In this document: positions 5,328-9,856 of the stretch, piece after piece
Layout of the letters: every line of letters starts with the position of its first letter
How positions within the stretch are numbered: the stretch's first letter is position 1
NCBI GenBank assembly: GCA_964384095.1
Contig: CAYLKC010000070.1
Span: 1 to 9,856 of the forward strand
DNA: 9,856 bases
Origin: JAITWN01 sp964384095
Lineage (GTDB): Bacteria > Pseudomonadota > Gammaproteobacteria > SZUA-140
Direction: 5' to 3'
The notes under the pieces: model-generated
Seen by the model: only the letters and a program-made list of their open reading frames with translations
Database searches by the model: none
Told to the model about the DNA's origin: nothing
Program-made: the position numbers and the translations under genes

Positions 5328-7615
5328 CAGAAGAAGAAGGATCCCAGCGTAAACTGGAAGGATTCGGTATCGTCGCCAGGCTTGTCGTTCAGCGTCCTCG
5401 CCAGACTGAAGGTCATCGGCGCGATCGGCGTATACCAGATGACGGACAGGCCGACGGAGGAACGCAGTTCCCCGGTTTCGAAGTTTCCGGTCCCGTCGAA
5501 GACATTACCAATATCAAAAAAGGTGCTCAGGCGCAACGAGTTATTGTCCCGGGCGAAGGGCATCGGGAAGATCAGCTCGACGCTGCCGGTGGTCTTGAAG
5601 GAGCCGCCGAGCGGTCGGTTCAGCGAGCGCGGTCCGAGCGTGCTGGCGCGATAGCCGCGCACGGAATCCGGCCCGCCGGCATAGAAGTTTTCGAAGAACG
5701 GCAGCCCGGTGGTATCGCCGTAACTGTCGCCATAGCCGATCTCGCCCTTGAGCAACAGGTTGAGGTCGGCGAACAGCGGGATATAGCCGAGGCCGCGGTA
5801 GCGCAGCTTCCAGTATTCGAGCCCGCTGCCGGGCAGCGCGATCTCGGTGGTGAGGCTATGCAGCGTGCCCTCGTCGGCGAGGATCGCGCGGTTGCGGGTA
5901 TCGCGCGAGATGCCGGTGCGGAACTTGTAGATATCGAAGCGCCGGGCATTGGTGTCGATGAAATCGAGGAATTCCTGCGGCGTGTTCTGGTTGGTGTTGA
6001 GGCGGGTGTTCTCGTAACCGATGGCGAGGCTCGCCGTGCTGAACTCGCTGACCGGAATGCCGTAATCGACGCTGAAACCGTGGACATCGGTGCTGAAGTC
6101 GGCGATATCGAGCGCCCCGGCGTCGGTACGGCGGCTGAACAGGCTGATCCCGCGGCTGACGCCATCCAGCGTGTAATAGGGATTGGTGTAGGAGAAGCTG
6201 TAGATACGCTGGAAGGTGCTGTTGTTGACCGTCGCGCTGACGCGCTTGCCGGTGCCGAAGATATTGTCCTGGCTGACGCTGGCATTGACCAGCACACCCT
6301 GCGACTGCGAATAGCCGATACCGGCCATCAGCGTGCCCGACGGCCGTTCGCTGACGCTGAACTCGACATCGACCTGGTCCGGCACGCCGGGGACGGCCGG
6401 GGTCTCGACGCCGGCCTCCTCGAAAAAGCCGAGCCGCAGCAGGCGCGTTCGCGAACGATTGACCATGTCGGTGGAGATCCAGCCGCCCTCCATCTGGCGG
6501 ATTTCACGGCGCACGACCTCGTCCTCGGTCTTGAGGTTGCCGGACACGTTGATGCGGCGAACATAGATACGCCGACCCGGATCGACGACAAAGGTCAGGG
6601 CGACCTCGCGGGCCTCGTCATCGGGCCTGGGGGTCGGATTGACGTTCGAAAAGGCATAGCCCTCGAGCCCGAGGCGGTCGCTGATCGCGCTGGCGCTCTG
6701 CTGTACCAGCCTCCGCGAGAAGATGTCACCGGGCTCAAGCGCGATCAGCGCGCGCAGCTCCTCTTCCGGCACGATCAGATCGCCGGCCAGGCGGATCTCC
6801 GATACCGTGTACTGCTCCCCCTCGGTGACATTGACGGTGATATGGACCTCGCGCTTGTCCGGGGTGATCGACACCTGGGTGGAATCGATCGCGAAATTGA
6901 TATAGCCGTTATCGAGATAGTGCGAACGCAGCGTCTCGAGGTCGCCCGAGAGCATGCGCCGCGAATACTGGTCGTTGTCGGAAAAGAAACCGAACATCCG
7001 CGGCGGGCCGAGCTGGAAACCGGCGAGCAGCTCGTTACCCGGCCAGGCGCGATTGCCGGTGACCGAGATGCGCGCAATACGGGCGACATCGCCCTCCTCG
7101 ATCTCGATGGCGACATCAACGCGGTTGTTTTCGAGCTCGTCGATGCGGGAGTCGACGCTGACGCCGTATTTGCCCTGGCTGAAATACTGGCGCTCCAGTT
7201 CGATCTTCATGCGCTCCAGCGAGGAACGATCGAACACCCGGCCCTCGGCGAGACCGATCGAGCCCAGCGCCTCAGTCAGCTGTTCGGTCTTGATGTCCTT
7301 GTTGCCGGAAATCGTGATCGACGCGATCGTCGGCCGCTCGCGCAGGGTGATCAACAATGCGTCGCCATCGACCGCCAGGCTGACGTCATCGAAGAACCCG
7401 GTCTCGAACAGCGCGCGGATGACGGCGGCTGCGCGCGCTTCCTCGAAGCTGTCGCCGACGCTGACCGGGACGTAGTTCAGCACGGTGCCGAGTGAGATGC
7501 GTTCGAGACCATCCACACGGATATCCGCGATCGTGAACGGGTCGAGCGCCCACACGCGCAACGCAGCGAGCAGGCCCAGCGACAGGGCAATCAGTCTGTA
7601 ACGCAGGGAGATCAT
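5327..7615 (-). CDS. bamA: Outer membrane protein assembly factor BamA
   Basis: BamA is the Omp85-family core of the BAM complex, which folds beta-barrel proteins into the outer membrane. The 762-residue precursor has a signal peptide ending near VWA (23), then mature sequence LDPFTIADIRVDGLERIS. Five POTRA domains follow at about 24-91, 92-172, 175-263, 266-344 and 347-421. The C-terminal barrel starts near 425 (GTLMAGIGYSQSQG). The loop 6 motif is VRGY at 652-655, followed by GPRS. The C-terminal beta-signal is FQFTLGSFFF, ending in Phe as expected. The protein is about 48 residues shorter than E. coli BamA (810), largely from a short loop 6. The ATG at 7615 is 33 bases after the rseP stop, with only a weak GGAA (7630-7627) upstream. 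The stop overlaps the skp ATG. A candidate internal promoter lies in the rseP 3' end. Confidence 0.98.
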   Translation of the reverse strand: MISLRYRLIALSLGLLAALRVWALDPFTIADIRVDGLERISLGTVLNYVPVSVGDSFEEARAAAVIRALFETGFFDDVSLAVDGDALLITLRERPTIASITISGNKDIKTEQLTEALGSIGLAEGRVFDRSSLERMKIELERQYFSQGKYGVSVDSRIDELENNRVDVAIEIEEGDVARIARISVTGNRAWPGNELLAGFQLGPPRMFGFFSDNDQYSRRMLSGDLETLRSHYLDNGYINFAIDSTQVSITPDKREVHITVNVTEGEQYTVSEIRLAGDLIVPEEELRALIALEPGDIFSRRLVQQSASAISDRLGLEGYAFSNVNPTPRPDDEAREVALTFVVDPGRRIYVRRINVSGNLKTEDEVVRREIRQMEGGWISTDMVNRSRTRLLRLGFFEEAGVETPAVPGVPDQVDVEFSVSERPSGTLMAGIGYSQSQGVLVNASVSQDNIFGTGKRVSATVNNSTFQRIYSFSYTNPYYTLDGVSRGISLFSRRTDAGALDIADFSTDVHGFSVDYGIPVSEFSTASLAIGYENTRLNTNQNTPQEFLDFIDTNARRFDIYKFRTGISRDTRNRAILADEGTLHSLTTEIALPGSGLEYWKLRYRGLGYIPLFADLNLLLKGEIGYGDSYGDTTGLPFFENFYAGGPDSVRGYRASTLGPRSLNRPLGGSFKTTGSVELIFPMPFARDNNSLRLSTFFDIGNVFDGTGNFETGELRSSVGLSVIWYTPIAPMTFSLARTLNDKPGDDTESFQFTLGSFFF

Positions 7616-7620
7616 CAGGT

Positions 7621-7643
7621 GCTTGATTCCGTACAGCTCAAGC
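7621..7643 (-). other. Small inverted repeat in the rseP-bamA spacer
   Basis: Bases 7621-7626 (gcttga) and 7638-7643 (tcaagc) are exact reverse complements around an 11-base loop. In the transcript this 6-bp stem lies within the 33-base bamA leader, and the only GGAA Shine-Dalgarno-like sequence (7630-7627) falls in its loop. A stem this short could arise by chance. A role in bamA translation is speculation. Confidence 0.3.
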
Positions 7644-7648
7644 GCGGC

Positions 7649-9016
7649 TCATCCGCTGAGATGGAGAATGTCATTATATAACGCCAGTATCATGATTCCG
7701 ATCAGCATGGCGATGCCGATCTTCTGTCCGACTGCCTGTGCCTGTTCCGACAACGGGCTGCCCTTCACGAACTCGACCAGATTGTACAGCAGGTGCCCGC
7801 CATCGAGCACCGGTATCGGCAACAGATTGAGCACACCGAGACTGATGCTGATCAGGGCCAGAAAGGTGACGAATTGCACCAGCCCGGCCTCAGCCGAGGT
7901 GCCGGCATACTGGGCGATACGCACAGGACCGCCGAGATTCGACAGCGCGACATTACCGGTGATCATATTGACGAGGATATTGCCGGTCAGGCGCGTCATG
8001 TCCCAGGTGCGCGTCAGCGCCGCGGTGAATCCGCCGCCGATGCCATAGCGCTCGGTCGCGCGCATCGACTCGAAAATTTCCTCCGGCAGACTGACCGCGG
8101 CGCCGATGCGACCGATATCGCCGTGATCGGTCTGCACGCGCGCCGGCCGCAGCTCCAGCATCTGCGTGCCCCCCTCCCGCAGCACCGTGATCGCGAGCAG
8201 CTGCTCCGGATGACGACGGACGATCTCGACCCATTCCTCCCACTCGGTAACCTCGCGGCCTTCAACCGCGATCACACGATCCTGCGGACGCAGGCCGGCG
8301 CGGTCGGCCGCCCCGCCTGCCTCGATGACGCCAACGACCGCGGGGACCACCGGGCGGTACATGCGGAACCCGATATTCTCGAGCAGGTCGGCGCGATCGG
8401 TGTCGGCGGCGAGCGCGCCGAAATCGAGCACCCGATCCATCGGCCGCTCGTCGGCGTCGATGACGGCAATATGGACACGTTCGCGCGCCAGGCTGCGGTC
8501 GAGGAGTTCGAGAAAGGCCGCGCCCCAGGTCGAGACTTCGCGGTCGTCGATCTGCACGATCAGATCACCCTTCTCGAAGCCGCCGCTGGCGGCGATCGAG
8601 TTCTCGAAGACCTCGCCGACCATCGGCTTGACGCCGGCGATGCCGATCACAAAGACCAGCCAGTAGGCGACGATGGCGAACAGGAAATTGAACAGCGGAC
8701 CCGCCGCGATGATCGCGCTGCGGCGCGCCAGCGACTGGCGATTGAAGGCGCGGTGGCGTTCGTGCTCCGCGACCGGGCCTTCGCGCTCGTCGAGCATCTG
8801 CACATAGCCGCCCAGGGGCAGCGCGGCGATGACGAACTCGGTCTGGTCCGGGCCGCGCCGCACGCCCCACAGCGGCTTGCCGAAACCGACCGAGAAGCGC
8901 AGCACCTTGACGCCGAGGCGGCGCGCGACGAGGTAATGTCCGTATTCATGAAAGGTCACCAGCACGCCGATTGCGATGACGAAGAAAAATATCGAGGACA
9001 GGATGCCGCTCATCAC
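7649..9016 (-). CDS. rseP: RIP metalloprotease RseP (site-2 protease)
   Basis: RseP is an inner-membrane zinc protease that cleaves anti-sigma factor RseA (MucA in Pseudomonas) after DegS, releasing sigma-E. It also clears remnant signal peptides. The 455 residues compare with 450 in E. coli. The first membrane helix (about 5-22) runs into the zinc motif HEYGH at 23-27. GFGKPLW (44-50), LPLGGYVQM (66-74) and a second helix (about 108-128) follow. Two tandem PDZ domains cover about 130-215 and 225-300; GLRPQDRVIAVEG (241-253) marks the second. The third helix holds NLLPIPVLDGGH with the third zinc ligand D405, and the last helix is about 432-448. The start is GTG at 9016 or ATG at 9013. GTG overlaps the dxr stop as GTGA; ATG overlaps it by one base. 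Neither has a strong ribosome binding site, suggesting coupling to dxr. Confidence 0.97.
   Translation of the reverse strand: MMSGILSSIFFFVIAIGVLVTFHEYGHYLVARRLGVKVLRFSVGFGKPLWGVRRGPDQTEFVIAALPLGGYVQMLDEREGPVAEHERHRAFNRQSLARRSAIIAAGPLFNFLFAIVAYWLVFVIGIAGVKPMVGEVFENSIAASGGFEKGDLIVQIDDREVSTWGAAFLELLDRSLARERVHIAVIDADERPMDRVLDFGALAADTDRADLLENIGFRMYRPVVPAVVGVIEAGGAADRAGLRPQDRVIAVEGREVTEWEEWVEIVRRHPEQLLAITVLREGGTQMLELRPARVQTDHGDIGRIGAAVSLPEEIFESMRATERYGIGGGFTAALTRTWDMTRLTGNILVNMITGNVALSNLGGPVRIAQYAGTSAEAGLVQFVTFLALISISLGVLNLLPIPVLDGGHLLYNLVEFVKGSPLSEQAQAVGQKIGIAMLIGIMILALYNDILHLSG
7673..7701 (-). promoter_or_regulatory. Candidate internal promoter for bamA, within the rseP 3' end
   Basis: The minus strand has a perfect TATAAT at 7678-7673, with TCGGAA (3 of 6 matches to TTGACA) 17 bases upstream at 7701-7696. 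The -10 hexamer lies in a short AT-rich island encoding LYNDI, including the codon TTA, which stands out in this GC-rich window. Transcription would begin near 7666, about 50 bases before the bamA ATG. It does not fit the sigma-E consensus. Evidence is sequence match and position only. Confidence 0.3.
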
Positions 9017-9855
9017 GAGGCCGCCGCCATCCTGGTGACCAGCGCGCCGGCGTGCTCGCGCGCACGGCGGTCGTCCTGAAGTATGGTCTCGAGCGAGTCC
9101 GCGGCACGGGGAGACACTGCCTGCAGGGTCTCGTCGATGACCCGCGGGATGCCTGTGAAGGCCAGGCGCCGGTCGAGAAAGGCCTGGACCGCGACCTCGT
9201 TGGCGGCGTTCATGATCGCCGGCACCGTGCCGCCGGCGCGGGCGGCGTCATAGGCGTAACGCAGACAGGGAAAGCGCTCCGGGTCGGGCGCCTCGAAGTC
9301 GAGCCGGCCGACCGTGGCGAGGTCGAGGCGCTCGGCGCCTGACGTCATGCGCCCGGGCCAGGCCAGCGCATGAGCAATCGGCACGCGCATGTCGGGCGCA
9401 GCGAGCTGCGCCAGCAGCGAGCCGTCGATATACTCGACCAGAGAATGGATGACGCTCTGCGGATGCACGACGACATCGACGATGTCGGGATCGGCATCGA
9501 ACAGCCAGCAGGCCTCGATGACCTCGAGCCCCTTGTTCATCATCGTTGCCGAATCGACCGAGATCTTGCGCCCCATGACCCAGTTCGGATGGGCGCAGGC
9601 CTGATCGGGATCGACATCATGCAGCGCGGCGAGCGGCAAGGCGCGAAACGGCCCACCGGAAGAGGTCAGCAGGATCCGGCGCACGCCGGTGACGGTCAGA
9701 CCGTGACGCCAGCCCTCGGGCAGGCACTGGAAGACCGCGTTGTGTTCGCTGTCGATCGGCAGCAGCTCGGCGCCGTGCGTCCTGACCTCGTCCATGAACA
9801 AACGGCCGGCCATCACCAGCGCCTCCTTGTTCGCGAGCAGGATGCGTTTGCCTAC
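9013..9855 (-). CDS. dxr: 1-deoxy-D-xylulose 5-phosphate reductoisomerase, C-terminal part (5' end outside window)
   Basis: Dxr converts 1-deoxy-D-xylulose 5-phosphate to 2-C-methyl-D-erythritol 4-phosphate with NADPH, the second step of the MEP isoprenoid pathway, in the cytoplasm. About 280 residues are in the window; the N-terminal NADPH-binding part (roughly 115-120 residues) lies beyond the high-coordinate edge. The reading frame is open to the edge and begins VGKRILLANKEALVMAGRLF, matching the known KTILLANKES region. So internal GTG or ATG codons near 9816 are not the true start. Catalytic features are all present: the metal-binding DSEHN motif, SGGPFR, MGRKISVDSATMMNKGLE with the third acidic metal ligand in GLE, and HPQSVIHS. 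The C-terminal helical domain contains MNAANEVAVQAFL. The TGA stop overlaps the rseP start. MEP-pathway isoprenoids feed undecaprenyl phosphate synthesis, which links dxr loosely to the envelope genes downstream. Confidence 0.97.
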   Translation of the reverse strand, partial: VGKRILLANKEALVMAGRLFMDEVRTHGAELLPIDSEHNAVFQCLPEGWRHGLTVTGVRRILLTSSGGPFRALPLAALHDVDPDQACAHPNWVMGRKISVDSATMMNKGLEVIEACWLFDADPDIVDVVVHPQSVIHSLVEYIDGSLLAQLAAPDMRVPIAHALAWPGRMTSGAERLDLATVGRLDFEAPDPERFPCLRYAYDAARAGGTVPAIMNAANEVAVQAFLDRRLAFTGIPRVIDETLQAVSPRAADSLETILQDDRRAREHAGALVTRMAAAS

Positions 9856-9856
9856 A

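Noticed and set aside
3633..5654. 673-codon plus-strand open frame across fabZ, lpxD, skp and the bamA end
   Set aside because: It spans several real genes and their junctions on the other strand. The translation has repetitive D/A/G/R-rich sequence mirroring the hexapeptide repeats of LpxD, not a protein family.
5306..7495. 729-codon plus-strand open frame opposite bamA
   Set aside because: It is the mirror of bamA's coding frame in GC-rich DNA. Its translation is a low-information mix rich in D, R, G, A and V with no recognisable domain, while the minus strand encodes an unmistakable BamA.
7673..7760. Sigma-E promoter ahead of bamA
   Set aside because: GGAAC and GGAAT sequences occur in this stretch, but none has a TCTGA-like -10 at the right spacing, so I could not support a sigma-E site.
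1..9856. Mobile element, integrated island, CRISPR array, tRNA or riboswitch
   Set aside because: All sequence is accounted for by ten collinear housekeeping genes with gaps of about 55 bases or less; I saw no transposase, array, tRNA-like fold or composition break.

Overview
The window is one unbroken, single-strand block of ten genes, all on the minus strand. It looks chromosomal and comes from a GC-rich gammaproteobacterium. In transcription order (high to low coordinates) the genes are dxr (5' end outside the window), rseP, bamA, skp/ompH, lpxD, fabZ, lpxA, lpxB, rnhB and dnaE (3' end outside the window). This is the conserved outer-membrane-biogenesis cluster of Gammaproteobacteria. Having dxr directly before rseP resembles the Pseudomonas-type order more than that of E. 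coli. Strong third-position G/C bias and the protein sequences fit a non-enteric gammaproteobacterium; I cannot name the genus.

Layout. 9013-9855: C-terminal two thirds of Dxr (isoprenoid precursor synthesis). 7649-9016: RseP site-2 protease. 5327-7615: BamA, the outer-membrane protein insertase. 4773-5327: Skp, the periplasmic chaperone that delivers proteins to BamA. 2433-4745: lpxD, fabZ and lpxA (lipid A acylation and hydroxyacyl-ACP dehydration). 1271-2422: lpxB (lipid A disaccharide synthase). 684-1274: rnhB (RNase HII). 1-673: N-terminal PHP domain of DnaE (DNA polymerase III alpha). The genes are packed tightly. Four junctions overlap by 1-4 bases (dxr/rseP, bamA/skp, fabZ/lpxA, lpxB/rnhB) and no gap exceeds about 55 bases, so there is no gene-free stretch to describe.

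How they work together. BamA and Skp assemble outer-membrane proteins. LpxA, LpxD and LpxB build the lipid A core of the outer leaflet. FabZ competes with the lipid A enzymes for the same 3-hydroxyacyl-ACP pool. RseP belongs to the sigma-E envelope-stress pathway that senses failure of this assembly. RnhB and DnaE are conserved passengers from DNA metabolism.

I found no mobile element, RNA gene, CRISPR array or undescribed multi-gene system. The points worth a second look are small: two genes that probably start with TTG, a candidate promoter inside the rseP 3' end ahead of bamA, a perfect 10-bp hairpin just before dnaE, an unusual acyl-chain 'ruler' residue in LpxA, a short loop 6 in BamA, and a half-retained metal site in the DnaE PHP domain.
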